Positions 36,636 to 45,563 of a stretch of DNA of 58,988 nucleotides are shown here, piece by piece. The DNA is from Lachnospiraceae bacterium (GTDB lineage: Bacteria; Bacillota; Clostridia; Lachnospirales; Lachnospiraceae). Positions within the stretch are counted from its first letter, which is position 1, and each line of letters starts with the position of its first letter. The notes under the pieces are model-generated. The model was not told the DNA's origin, ran no database searches, and worked only from the letters and a program-made list of their open reading frames with translations. The DNA is taken from the NCBI GenBank assembly GCA_009911035.1, contig QXWO01000008.1, positions 1-58,988 on the forward strand, written 5' to 3'. Made by a program: the position numbers and the translations under genes.

Positions 36636-37946
36636 TTACCGTCCAATACTATAGTACTCCACACCTGCCTGTTTCATATCTGCCGGATCATATAAATTCC
36701 TTCCATCATAAACCAGCGGCGTATGCATTTTTTTCTTAAACTCCTCCGGTGTAACCGCTCTGATTTCCGCCCATTCCGTAAAGATAAAGCAGATATTGGC
36801 CCCGTCAATGGCCTCCTCTGGGGAAGATACATAATTCATGGTCCCCTTTTCAACCCTTCCTTCCGGGAAAAGCTGTTTCGCCCGTTCTTCGCCTTTGGGA
36901 TCGTAAGCGTAAACCTGGGCGCCAGCCGCCAGCAGGAGTTTTAAATTGTCAATAGAGGGTGCCTCCCGCAAGTCATCTGTGCCGGACTTAAAGGTAAGCC
37001 CAAGCACGGCCGCCTTTAAGCCGTTAAAGGATATCATCCTCTCCTTTGCCTTTTCAAAAAGCCTGGTTTTCTGTGCACTGTTCACATCCACACATGCTTC
37101 CACTGTTTTCAGCCTGTAGCCATGCTCTCTTGCCAGAAACTTTAAAGCCTTGGTATCTTTTGGGAAACAACTCCCCCCAAATCCAATTCCTGCATTTAAA
37201 AACCGCGCTCCAATACGCTCGTCAAAACTCATTCCCTTCGCCACATCGGTAATATCTGCCCCCACCAGCTCACACAGGTTAGCAATATCATTCATATAGG
37301 AAATTTTCAGGGCAAGAAAATCATTACATGCATACTTGATCATCTCTGCGGAACGGCGCTTTACCGATACAATAGGAAGCCCGAAGGGTTCATAAATCTT
37401 CTTAAGCAGTGCCTCCGCCTCTTTACTTTCGGTTCCAATAATAATTCTTGCCGCATGAAGGGTATCATGGACTGCCGTTCCCTGGGCTAAGAACTCAGGG
37501 TTGGAAGCAACTTCCACCTTTACATCATGGACAAGAAAATCCCTGATAAACTGCTCTACCTTGTCGTTGGTTCCCACCGGCACCGTGGATTTCACCACCA
37601 CCAGACAATCCTTTTCCACTGTCTCCGCTATCTGCCTTGAAACGTCTGCAATATAGCTTAAATTGGCGCTTCCATCCGGCATTTCAGGGGTTCCCACGCC
37701 GATAAAAATAGCATCCGCATCCCTGTACGCCTCCACATGATCCGTAGTAAAATGCAGCGTTCCCTCTGCATTGTTCTTCCGCATCAGCTCCTCCAGTCCC
37801 TCCTCATAAATAGGGGAAATTCCCTGACGCATCAGCTCCACTTTCTTTTCGTCGATGTCCACACAGGTCACCTGATACCCCTGTTCCGCAAAGCATACCC
37901 CTGCAACCAGCCCTACATAACCAGTCCCTGCAACTGCTATTTTCAT
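36636..37946 (-). CDS. ugd: UDP-glucose 6-dehydrogenase
   Basis: This 436-residue cytoplasmic enzyme has GTGYVGLVAGVCFAEQG (7-23) for NAD binding, VKSTVPVGT (118-126), NPEFLAQGTA (149-158), and GFGGSCFPKD with the catalytic Cys260. It oxidises UDP-glucose to UDP-glucuronate with two NAD. Together with the epimerase at 34410 it gives UDP-GalA. ATG 37946 overlaps the stop of the GT-C gene by 4 bases, and GGAGGAAA lies upstream. The window has one copy only, so it probably serves the whole locus. Confidence 0.92.
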   Translation of the reverse strand: MKIAVAGTGYVGLVAGVCFAEQGYQVTCVDIDEKKVELMRQGISPIYEEGLEELMRKNNAEGTLHFTTDHVEAYRDADAIFIGVGTPEMPDGSANLSYIADVSRQIAETVEKDCLVVVKSTVPVGTNDKVEQFIRDFLVHDVKVEVASNPEFLAQGTAVHDTLHAARIIIGTESKEAEALLKKIYEPFGLPIVSVKRRSAEMIKYACNDFLALKISYMNDIANLCELVGADITDVAKGMSFDERIGARFLNAGIGFGGSCFPKDTKALKFLAREHGYRLKTVEACVDVNSAQKTRLFEKAKERMISFNGLKAAVLGLTFKSGTDDLREAPSIDNLKLLLAAGAQVYAYDPKGEERAKQLFPEGRVEKGTMNYVSSPEEAIDGANICFIFTEWAEIRAVTPEEFKKKMHTPLVYDGRNLYDPADMKQAGVEYYSIGR

Positions 37947-39469
37947 GTTCTTTTCCTCCATAGGCTATCTATTAAATTTAAAATTTGCTCTAATCCAAAT
38001 GCCGCCAGCGGAAGCATCAGGACAAAATATCCCAAAATATACCGGGACTGGGCCTCCCATATCATATGGAACAGAAAGCCCCCGAAAATATTTAATATAA
38101 AATACGCCTTTTCCAGAGACCAGCTCTTACGTGAAAACCAACAGAATACCCCTGTACACAAAAACAGCAGAAAGTGGTAAACATTCATGATTCCATACAA
38201 AATGTTCCTGCCCGTCCCGTAAATAAAAAAGTCAGCCAGTGGCGATAAGTTCTCCGCATGTCTACTGTTCCATTCATTGGTGATCATAGCCTGAAAGGTA
38301 GGGGCATTCCACTGAGAGGTAAACTTTTTGTAAAAATAGTCCAGTGCATAACGCTGTTCATGCATAAACTTATTCAAAGACTGTTTTAAATTCTCCACAC
38401 AGGCCTGTGTTGCCAGTTCCTGGTCGTAATTATTCTCATGGTAAACATTCCAATTATAAGAATTATACCATCCACAGGCATAGCCGCCCTCATCCCCCTG
38501 CTGCATGCTCATTGCAATCCAGGCTATTTTCGGGATGCCTTGGGGATACTCCTCCAGTCCTGCCCGCATGGCATACACTTCGCTTACAGCCCATATACCT
38601 GTCTGGGATATTAAAATAATTGCCGCTGCCCACATCAGCATCTTGTATTTCTTTTCCCCTATAGAACGCAAAATCACTGCAATCACAGCCGCCACCACAA
38701 GAATATTGATATTGGATTTGACGATAATGCCCACTGACAGTAACAAAGACGTCTTTAACAGCTCCTGCCATCTGCCTGTTTTAAGATACCGGATTATGAA
38801 ATCAATTGCGCATATGCCGAAAGCCCATCCTATGATATCCCCATACACAAACGTTGAAAAAAGAAAAAGAGGAAACATTCCCATGGATAAAAGTGCCTCT
38901 GTACGGCAAATCCTTTCATCTTCAAACAATTTTCCGGTAATCCTGTTCAGTCTGTCCAGAATCAATAAAATGCTGGCAATATTAATCAGTTCAAACACAA
39001 TAAAATTTTCTATGCCAAATACCCGGTAAATGAACTCCAGCATCGCTGCCATCCCAATCTGAAAGGGATACATGTAAAGATACTGCCCCCGGGAAAAAGC
39101 TTCGTAATTCCCTTCAAGAAAGGCAACTGCGATATCGCTTATCAGCCCACTGTCGCATGTCACCACACACCGGAATAAAAGTACAATAAACAGACATACA
39201 GCAGCACTGTACACCAGCATCAGCTTTCTGACATTTGTCTTATCCACCCATCGGGACTTCATAATCCCGTAAAAAAGGAACACGATCCCGGCAGCGGCCA
39301 AAAGCAGGAATACAGGATTATCCCATTTATATTTTGCTGTCTCCATCACCTGATACAGTTCAAAATAAGTGGTACGAAACAGGCTGTTAAAAATATTGAA
39401 CCCTGCCATAAGGGCAAAAGGCGCCAGATAAAAATAAGTTAATATTCTGACAAATCGTTGTTCTTTCAT
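37943..39469 (-). CDS. GT39-like (GT-C) membrane glycosyltransferase
   Basis: This 508-residue protein has about twelve membrane helices. The first outer loop contains VTCDSGLISDIAVAFLEGNY (~104-123) with the acidic residues of GT-C enzymes, and a second large outer loop (~300-410) carries GYACGWYNSYNWN. It probably transfers a sugar from a polyprenyl-phosphate donor. It is coupled by a 4-base overlap to ugd and preceded closely by rfbH, so its donor might be a uronic acid or the CDP-derived dideoxy sugar (inference). GGAGA precedes the ATG at 39469. Confidence 0.7.
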   Translation of the reverse strand: MKEQRFVRILTYFYLAPFALMAGFNIFNSLFRTTYFELYQVMETAKYKWDNPVFLLLAAAGIVFLFYGIMKSRWVDKTNVRKLMLVYSAAVCLFIVLLFRCVVTCDSGLISDIAVAFLEGNYEAFSRGQYLYMYPFQIGMAAMLEFIYRVFGIENFIVFELINIASILLILDRLNRITGKLFEDERICRTEALLSMGMFPLFLFSTFVYGDIIGWAFGICAIDFIIRYLKTGRWQELLKTSLLLSVGIIVKSNINILVVAAVIAVILRSIGEKKYKMLMWAAAIILISQTGIWAVSEVYAMRAGLEEYPQGIPKIAWIAMSMQQGDEGGYACGWYNSYNWNVYHENNYDQELATQACVENLKQSLNKFMHEQRYALDYFYKKFTSQWNAPTFQAMITNEWNSRHAENLSPLADFFIYGTGRNILYGIMNVYHFLLFLCTGVFCWFSRKSWSLEKAYFILNIFGGFLFHMIWEAQSRYILGYFVLMLPLAAFGLEQILNLIDSLWRKRT

Positions 39470-39501
39470 GGCTTCTCCAAAATTTTAGTCATCACTACCG
39501 C

Positions 39502-40842
39502 TTACAAAGTGTGACAACGTCTGATTTCCTTCACCATTACCTCCAGCATTTCCTGTGTCATCCCCGGATAAACTCCAATCCAGAATGTATCACGCATAAT
39601 ACGGTCCGTATTCTCCAGCTCTCCCACGATCCGGTAACCTTCCTGCTTTTTCCGCATCAAATCAAAGCAGGGCTGCCTGGTCAGGTTGCCCCCAAACAGC
39701 ATGCGGGTCTGAATGCCCCTGCTCTCTAAATAAGGCACAACTTCCGTTCTCTGTATCCTATCCCGGCATGTCAGCATGAATCCGAACCAGCTTGGCCTGG
39801 CATTCTCACATGCCTCGGGAAGGATAAAATATTCTTCCATATCCCGCAGGTTATCTTTCAGAAAATCAAAATGTTCCCTTCTGCGTGCAGTAAACTCCGG
39901 CAGCTTTTTGAGCTGTGCGCATCCAATTGCAGCCTGCAAATCCGTAGCTTTTAAGTTGTAACCGAAATGGGAATATACATATTTATGGTCATAGCCATCG
40001 GGAAGCTGCTCATATTTTCTGACAAACCGGTGTCCGCACATATTGTCCTGGCCGGAGACACATACACAGTCCCTTCCCCAGTCCCTGAAAGAACGCACAC
40101 ACTTATTGAGCAGAGGGTCGTTGGTATAGACAGCTCCTCCCTCCCCCATCGTCATATGATGGGGCGGATAAAAACTGGAAGTTCCGATATCCCCCAGGGT
40201 TCCTGTCAGATATTCTTTTCCGTTCCATGTATAAACAGAACCCAAAGCATCGCAGTTATCCTCAATCAGCCACAAATCATGCCTGTCACAGAATTCCTTT
40301 ACTGCTGTCAGGTCAAAAGGATTGCCCAGCGTATGGGCTGCCATAACCGCTTTCGTCTTAGGGGACAGCGCCTTCTCCAGCATAGCAGTATCCATATTAT
40401 ACTGGGGAATCGTCACATCAATAAAAACCGGCACTGCACCAAACTGTACCACAGGCGCCACAGTAGTGGGAAATCCTGCTGCCACCGTGATTACCTCATC
40501 CCCCCGCCGGATAGCCCGCTCCCCCAAAAGAGGGGAGGTAAGCGCCATAAAAGCCAGCAGGTTGGCAGACGATCCCGAATTTACCAGTGCACAGTATTTT
40601 ACGCCCAGATAATCTGCAAAGTTTTTCTCAAATTCATCCGTATACTTTCCTGATGTAAGCCAGAATTCCAACGCGCTGTCCACAAGATTCGCCATCTCTT
40701 CCCTGTCATATACACGGCTTGCATACGGGATATACTGGCCTTCTTTAAAAGGCTTTTGAATATTGTGATATTTGTCGCAATATTCCTTAACCATATCCAG
40801 TATCTGCCCTCTGGCCTGTCCTTCATTCATTCCATCAAACAT
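39502..40842 (-). CDS. rfbH: RfbH/DdhC-type CDP-4-keto-6-deoxyglucose 3-dehydrase (E1)
   Basis: This 446-residue PMP/PLP enzyme has the aminotransferase fold but SSFYPPHHMTMGEGG, in which His replaces the Schiff-base Lys. That substitution defines the E1 3-dehydrases. A CX1CX7C cluster (CVCVSGQDNMC) plus an upstream Cys in EDNCDA matches the E1 iron-sulphur motif. It removes the C3 hydroxyl of CDP-4-keto-6-deoxy-D-glucose. The usual electron donor, the DdhD/E3 flavin reductase, is not encoded in the window. AGAGG precedes the ATG at 40842. It belongs to a leftward block with rfbF, rfbG and a ThDP enzyme. Confidence 0.88.
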   Translation of the reverse strand: MFDGMNEGQARGQILDMVKEYCDKYHNIQKPFKEGQYIPYASRVYDREEMANLVDSALEFWLTSGKYTDEFEKNFADYLGVKYCALVNSGSSANLLAFMALTSPLLGERAIRRGDEVITVAAGFPTTVAPVVQFGAVPVFIDVTIPQYNMDTAMLEKALSPKTKAVMAAHTLGNPFDLTAVKEFCDRHDLWLIEDNCDALGSVYTWNGKEYLTGTLGDIGTSSFYPPHHMTMGEGGAVYTNDPLLNKCVRSFRDWGRDCVCVSGQDNMCGHRFVRKYEQLPDGYDHKYVYSHFGYNLKATDLQAAIGCAQLKKLPEFTARRREHFDFLKDNLRDMEEYFILPEACENARPSWFGFMLTCRDRIQRTEVVPYLESRGIQTRMLFGGNLTRQPCFDLMRKKQEGYRIVGELENTDRIMRDTFWIGVYPGMTQEMLEVMVKEIRRCHTL

Positions 40843-40917
40843 CTCATACCTCTTTTATTATCCTTACGGATAACTTTCTGCTTTGATCTATATATTCCAA
40901 CCGTCCGCTTTTCTTTC

Positions 40918-41691
40918 TCATTCATATACCTTCCAGGGCGCTTCATCTTTTTTCCAAAGTTCTTCCAGATACGCCTTATCATGCATGGTATCCATGGGGG
41001 ACCAGAAGCCTTCATGGCGGTACGCATTCATCTGTCCCTCCCGGGCAATTCTTTCAAAGGGGCCGTTTTCCAGCATTTCACTTCCGTCCCCCAGATAATC
41101 AAATACCTCCGGCTCCATTACCATAAAACCTGCATTTACCCAGGACTGATCTTTCCTCGCCTTTTCCTTAAATCCCTGTACCCTGCCGTCCCCGTCTATC
41201 TGTATGGCTCCAAAACGGCCCTCCGGCTGGGTTGTGGTAATCGTTACCAGCCTCCTGTTTTTACGGTGGCAGGCAAGCAGTCTGTCGATATCCACATCTG
41301 CCACCCCATCCCCGTAAGTCAGCATAAACGTGTCATCCCCCACATATTCTTTAATGCGCAGAAGACGCCCTGCCGTCAGAGTCCTAAGTCCTGTATTTGC
41401 CAGTGTGACCCGCCAGGGTTCCTTCCTGTTTTCGTGGAAATGGCTGGTATCCGTACTCATATCAAAGCAGCCGTCCCCCTGATAGGCATAATAATTTATG
41501 AAATAATCTTTTATCAAATGGCCCTTATATCCACAGCAGACGACAAAATTCAGAAATCCAAAAGAAGCATACCATTTCATGATATGCCATAAAATCGGTT
41601 TCTCCCCTATTTCAATCATAGGCTTGGGCCTGTAACCAGATTCCTCACTGATTCTTGTTCCCCTTCCGCCTGCCAAAATCACTACTTTCAT
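40918..41691 (-). CDS. rfbF: Glucose-1-phosphate cytidylyltransferase
   Basis: This 257-residue nucleotidyltransferase has GGRGTRISEES and PKPMIEIGEKPILWHIMKWY at the N-terminus, LTYGDGVADVD for metal binding, and FWSPMDTMHDK near the end; all are typical of RfbF/DdhA. It makes CDP-glucose from CTP and glucose-1-phosphate, the first step of the CDP-sugar pathway whose later enzymes surround it. I start at ATG 41691, at the beginning of the nucleotide-binding strand and 2 bases past the stop of the upstream gene; the RBS is AAGGTGTGG. A 28-codon extension would overlap that gene and is rejected. Confidence 0.9.
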   Translation of the reverse strand: MKVVILAGGRGTRISEESGYRPKPMIEIGEKPILWHIMKWYASFGFLNFVVCCGYKGHLIKDYFINYYAYQGDGCFDMSTDTSHFHENRKEPWRVTLANTGLRTLTAGRLLRIKEYVGDDTFMLTYGDGVADVDIDRLLACHRKNRRLVTITTTQPEGRFGAIQIDGDGRVQGFKEKARKDQSWVNAGFMVMEPEVFDYLGDGSEMLENGPFERIAREGQMNAYRHEGFWSPMDTMHDKAYLEELWKKDEAPWKVYE

Positions 41692-41693
41692 TT

Positions 41694-42464
41694 TTACCAC
41701 ACCTTCCAGGGCGCCATGGCAGCATTCCACCGGGTTTCCAAATCCACCTTGTCCCGCCTCGTCTCCACCGGACACCAGAAACCGTGATGCTTATAAACTG
41801 CAACCTGTCCCCTCTCAGAAAGGGTGGGCAAAAGCTGCTTATCCAGCTCATAGTTCCCGTTCAGATAAGGGAATACCCCTTTTTTAAATACAAAGGTGCA
41901 TGCATTTGTCCAGGACTGGCCCTCCGGCTTTGCAGCAGTACACAAATTGCCCAGAATATCATTCTCATCAATAGGCAGAACCACATTCCTTCCCGTGGGC
42001 CTTGCCACAGCCATGGTAACCATCTTGTCATTTTCTATGGAAAATTCCACCAGATCCTTTATGTCAATATCTGAAAGACAGTCCCCATATGTAACCAGAA
42101 ACCTGTCTTCACTGATATATTTCTCCGCCTGGCTCACCCTCTGGCCTGTGGTGGCAAACAGACCCGTATCCGCTACTGTAACTTTCCAGTTTTCCGTAAT
42201 TTTTTTATGGATATCCACATGATTGGTGGCCAAGTCTACTGTAATATCTGATTGGTAAATATAATAGTCCCGGAAGTAGTTCTTGATCATATTAACTTTG
42301 TAACCGCCGCATATCAGGAAATCATCAAATCCAAAATGGCCGTATTGCTTCATGATATGCCATAAAAGCGGTTTTTCTCCGATTTCCACCATCGGTTTAG
42401 GGATTCCTTCCCTGTCCTCACTGATAGTGCTTTTGGAGCCTCCCGCCAAAATCAAAACCTTCAT
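41694..42464 (-). CDS. Variant sugar-phosphate nucleotidyltransferase, RfbF paralogue
   Basis: This 256-residue protein is similar along its length to the rfbF product (PKPMVEIGEKPLLWHIMK, LVTYGDCLSDID, FWCPVETRRDKVDLE). The nucleotide-binding loop reads GGSKSTISED instead of GGxGTRISE, and YGDG reads YGDC. The substrate or nucleotide is therefore probably not the same as for RfbF. Relatives with the same altered loop probably exist as a subfamily, but I cannot assign a reaction. GGAG precedes the ATG at 42464, and 4 bases separate it from rfbG, so it is translated with the CDP-sugar genes. Confidence 0.75.
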   Translation of the reverse strand: MKVLILAGGSKSTISEDREGIPKPMVEIGEKPLLWHIMKQYGHFGFDDFLICGGYKVNMIKNYFRDYYIYQSDITVDLATNHVDIHKKITENWKVTVADTGLFATTGQRVSQAEKYISEDRFLVTYGDCLSDIDIKDLVEFSIENDKMVTMAVARPTGRNVVLPIDENDILGNLCTAAKPEGQSWTNACTFVFKKGVFPYLNGNYELDKQLLPTLSERGQVAVYKHHGFWCPVETRRDKVDLETRWNAAMAPWKVW

Positions 42465-42468
42465 CTGC

Positions 42469-43578
42469 TCACTCCATGCCTCCAGCCGCTAAAAATTCGG
42501 CGATCTGCTTTTCCATACATTCTTCTATCTTACCACAAGATAAATAAACATGATACCATTCTACAAGTTTTTCCATTGCTTTTTCAATATTCCAGGCACT
42601 TTTCCATCCCAGAACGCTTTTCAGCTTTGAACAATCCAGCTTTAAAAATCCTGCTTCATGAGGACCATGGCCAGACTGGTCAATCCATAACGGTTTCTTT
42701 CCCGTCTGCTGCATCCATTTACAGCAGAATAAATCCACCAGATTTCCGGTAGTAAGACAGTCTGACTCATCAGGCCCCACATTATAGTGGCCCGCAAATT
42801 TTACGTCCTCATACTGCTCTTTTGCAAGCATCAGATATACTGCCAGCGGCTCCAGCACATGCTGGTAGGGCCTTACGGAATAAGGATTCCTTACAATAAT
42901 TTCCTCTCCCCGGGATACGGCGCGGACGCAGTCCGGAATAATTCTGTCCTTTGCAAAATCCCCCCCGCCAATCACATTTCCGGCCCGTACAGTGGATACT
43001 CCCAAGGTAAATTCTGCAAAAGACTCTGCGGCGCTTTCTGTATCTCTGCTAAAAAAGGAAGCTTTATAGCTGTCTGTCACCAGTTCCGAGCAGGATTTGG
43101 AATTAGAATAAGGATCATATCCATTCAGTTCATCCTCTTCCCTGTATCCCCAGCACCATTCTTTATTCCTGTATACCTTATCAGTGGTGACATTGATCAC
43201 CGAACGCACACTGTTGCTCTGACGCACGCACTCCAGAACATTGACCGTTCCCATGACATTGACTTCATACGTGTAAACCGGATTTTGGTACGATTCCCTG
43301 ACTAAAGGCTGGGCCGCCATATGAATCACGATTTCCGGTTTTGTCTCCTCAAATACCCTATGCAAATGAGGCAGATCCCTGACATCTCCCTCCACGGAAT
43401 ATACTTTATCCCCCAAACTGCATAAATCAAACAGGCTGGGAGATGTGGGCGGTTTAAGAGCGTACCCGGTTACCTGCGCACCGGCTTTATGAAGCATGCT
43501 GCACATCCAGCCGCCTTTAAACCCCGTATGCCCGGTAATAAGAACCTTTTTTCCTTTATAAAAATCAAACCACTGCAT
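42469..43578 (-). CDS. rfbG: CDP-glucose 4,6-dehydratase
   Basis: This 369-residue extended SDR has ITGHTGFKGGWM (14-25), a hallmark of CDP-glucose 4,6-dehydratases, then MAAQPLVRESYQNP and VTTDKVYRNKEWCWGYREED, with the catalytic Tyr-x3-Lys in YDPYSNSKSCSE. It makes CDP-4-keto-6-deoxy-D-glucose, the substrate of RfbH. AAAGG precedes the ATG at 43578. It follows the ThDP enzyme gene with a 57-base gap. Confidence 0.9.
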   Translation of the reverse strand: MQWFDFYKGKKVLITGHTGFKGGWMCSMLHKAGAQVTGYALKPPTSPSLFDLCSLGDKVYSVEGDVRDLPHLHRVFEETKPEIVIHMAAQPLVRESYQNPVYTYEVNVMGTVNVLECVRQSNSVRSVINVTTDKVYRNKEWCWGYREEDELNGYDPYSNSKSCSELVTDSYKASFFSRDTESAAESFAEFTLGVSTVRAGNVIGGGDFAKDRIIPDCVRAVSRGEEIIVRNPYSVRPYQHVLEPLAVYLMLAKEQYEDVKFAGHYNVGPDESDCLTTGNLVDLFCCKWMQQTGKKPLWIDQSGHGPHEAGFLKLDCSKLKSVLGWKSAWNIEKAMEKLVEWYHVYLSCGKIEECMEKQIAEFLAAGGME

Positions 43579-43635
43579 AGTAAACCTTTCTTTTCCCAGA
43601 CTGCAGGCTTGGGCACAGGCACAAACCGATAAAAA

Positions 43636-45477
43636 TTATTCTTCTATAGGCGTAATAAACAGATTTTGTTTTAGCTCCTCCCTGTCAAGAAAAGGCGCCA
43701 AGTCCTCCAGCGGAGGGCTTACCAGTCTGCCATCCGGCAGGCGTTTTGTGGAGCTCTTTGGTTCCCATGGCTGCACAGTGTCTGTAAATATTTCACAAAA
43801 TACACAGCCCGGTTCTGCCAGCGCACTGGCAACGGCTTTTCGCATTTCCGCATTACTGTGGGCACTATAATAAGGAAAACCAAAGGCTTCTGCAATTTTC
43901 TTATAATCCGGAAAAGATAAATCCCCGCTTTCCGGCCCAATTCCCACCTTGGAATGCTCTTTAAAAAGATTATTCTGGGTCTGGCGGATGCTGTGGTACC
44001 CTGCATTGTTTATTAAAAACAGCTTGATTGGCAGGCGGTTGGTTACTACTGTCTGAAGTTCCTGTAAATTCATCATGATGCTGCCATCCCCTTCAAGGCA
44101 TATGGTATCCTTTCTTCCGCTGGCCATACACAGGCCTATGGCTGCCGGAAGTCCATACCCCATACTGGCTATGGCACTGTTAATAATGAACCTTGTTCCT
44201 TTTTTCATGTGCCAGTTCTGATGCCCTACCACACAGCAGGCTCCGTTGCTGACAGCAGTCAGACTGTTTTCAGGAAGGCTTTCTGAAAGATGCCTGATAA
44301 AAGCAAACACATTGGCAGTCTCTCCGTTTTCCGCCCAATGACGTGCCAGTGTAACCGGATATTTCTTTTTCCATAAAAGACACTGTTCCCGCCACCATCC
44401 CCCGGGAAAAACAGGTGTTTTCTTTCCTTCCAGTCTTCTGCATACCGCACCAAGGAAATCCTTTGCATCCGCCCATATTTCCATATCTACATGGATTGTA
44501 GGTTTCTTAAATTCCGCCTGGTCAATGTCCACCATAATCACTTCTGCTTCCCTGGCCCAGGTCTTCCAATTATATCCTACCTGCCGGATGCTGATACGGG
44601 TTCCAATGGCAAGCAAAAGGTCAGAATTCTGTACGGCAAAATTTCCGGCACGATCGCCCATATTTCCTCCCCGGCCGCAATAAAGAGGATGCGCGTCCTC
44701 TATCAAATCTACGCTGTTCCAATATGTCACCACAGGCACGCCAAGCAGTTCTGCTGCTTTCCTGAATTCCGCATATCCCCCCGAAAGCCGGATGCCGCCT
44801 CCTGCATATATCACTGGTCTTTCCGCCTCTGTAATCTTTCTTAATACAGCATCTATTATCTCATCCTTTACAGGCGGGGGAAGCAGCGCATCATCCTCAT
44901 TCGGATTATATCCCTGCAAATCCTGGGTTTCAATTTCCATCCCCTGAAAATTGACAGGAATATCCAGCCATACCGGCCCCGGCCTGCCCGTAACCGCAAG
45001 ATGCCATGCCCTTTCAAGCATATATCTGATATCCATGGGATTCTCCAGCATGGCGGCATACTTGCACATGCAGGCAACGGATTGCACAATGTCAAACTCC
45101 TGATCTCCTACAGCCCGCAGGGAACGTCCCTCCGTAAACTGCTGGGCAAAACGGGCAGTCGTATCATAACGCACCTGGCCGCTTACGATAAACATAGGGA
45201 TAGAGTCCAGCCATCCTCCTACTACGCCTGTAATAGCATTGGTTCCCCCCGGTCCGGTAGTGACACACACTGCCGCTATTTTATTCTCCAGACGCGCATA
45301 AGCCTCCGCAGCAATGGCACATGCCTGTTCATGGTGATTATAAGTACAGTGTATCCCCTGGGCATGTCCAAATGCATCGTTTAAATGCATTGCGCCTCCG
45401 CCTACCACGGTAAAGCAGTCTTTTACCCCATGTTCTGTCAGAAAATTTACAATATAGTCCGCCAGTCTTATTTTCAT
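43636..45477 (-). CDS. ThDP-dependent acetolactate-synthase-like enzyme, possibly YerE-like
   Basis: This 613-residue protein has the three domains of the IlvB family. The catalytic Glu50 lies in NHHEQACA, TTGPGGTNAITG follows, and the ThDP/Mg site is GDGSIMMNLQEL ending in LINNAGY. Placed with rfbF, rfbG and rfbH it is unlikely to serve branched-chain amino acid synthesis. In Yersinia, YerE of this family adds an acetaldehyde unit from pyruvate to C4 of CDP-3,6-dideoxy-4-ketoglucose to make a branched sugar. That is my preferred role here (inference). Genuine acetolactate synthase is less likely because no regulatory subunit or ilv gene adjoins. GGGAG precedes the ATG at 45477. Confidence 0.8.
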   Translation of the reverse strand: MKIRLADYIVNFLTEHGVKDCFTVVGGGAMHLNDAFGHAQGIHCTYNHHEQACAIAAEAYARLENKIAAVCVTTGPGGTNAITGVVGGWLDSIPMFIVSGQVRYDTTARFAQQFTEGRSLRAVGDQEFDIVQSVACMCKYAAMLENPMDIRYMLERAWHLAVTGRPGPVWLDIPVNFQGMEIETQDLQGYNPNEDDALLPPPVKDEIIDAVLRKITEAERPVIYAGGGIRLSGGYAEFRKAAELLGVPVVTYWNSVDLIEDAHPLYCGRGGNMGDRAGNFAVQNSDLLLAIGTRISIRQVGYNWKTWAREAEVIMVDIDQAEFKKPTIHVDMEIWADAKDFLGAVCRRLEGKKTPVFPGGWWREQCLLWKKKYPVTLARHWAENGETANVFAFIRHLSESLPENSLTAVSNGACCVVGHQNWHMKKGTRFIINSAIASMGYGLPAAIGLCMASGRKDTICLEGDGSIMMNLQELQTVVTNRLPIKLFLINNAGYHSIRQTQNNLFKEHSKVGIGPESGDLSFPDYKKIAEAFGFPYYSAHSNAEMRKAVASALAEPGCVFCEIFTDTVQPWEPKSSTKRLPDGRLVSPPLEDLAPFLDREELKQNLFITPIEE

Positions 45478-45563
45478 GAAATGCTACTCCCATCTTTAGA
45501 AATTTACATAGTAATAAAATTATATTGGATATTCTGTCAAAAGACAACCTGCAAATACAATCT

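Noticed and set aside
39967-41592. Long plus-strand frames (228 and 278 codons) opposite rfbH and rfbF
   Set aside because: They lie antisense to genes with clear family motifs, have no promoter or RBS of note and contain no recognisable domain.
43636-45477. Annotation as catabolic or anabolic acetolactate synthase
   Set aside because: The fold matches, but the gene sits inside a CDP-sugar block with no ilvN, ilvC or ilvD nearby; a sugar-modifying ThDP enzyme fits better, though it remains unproven.
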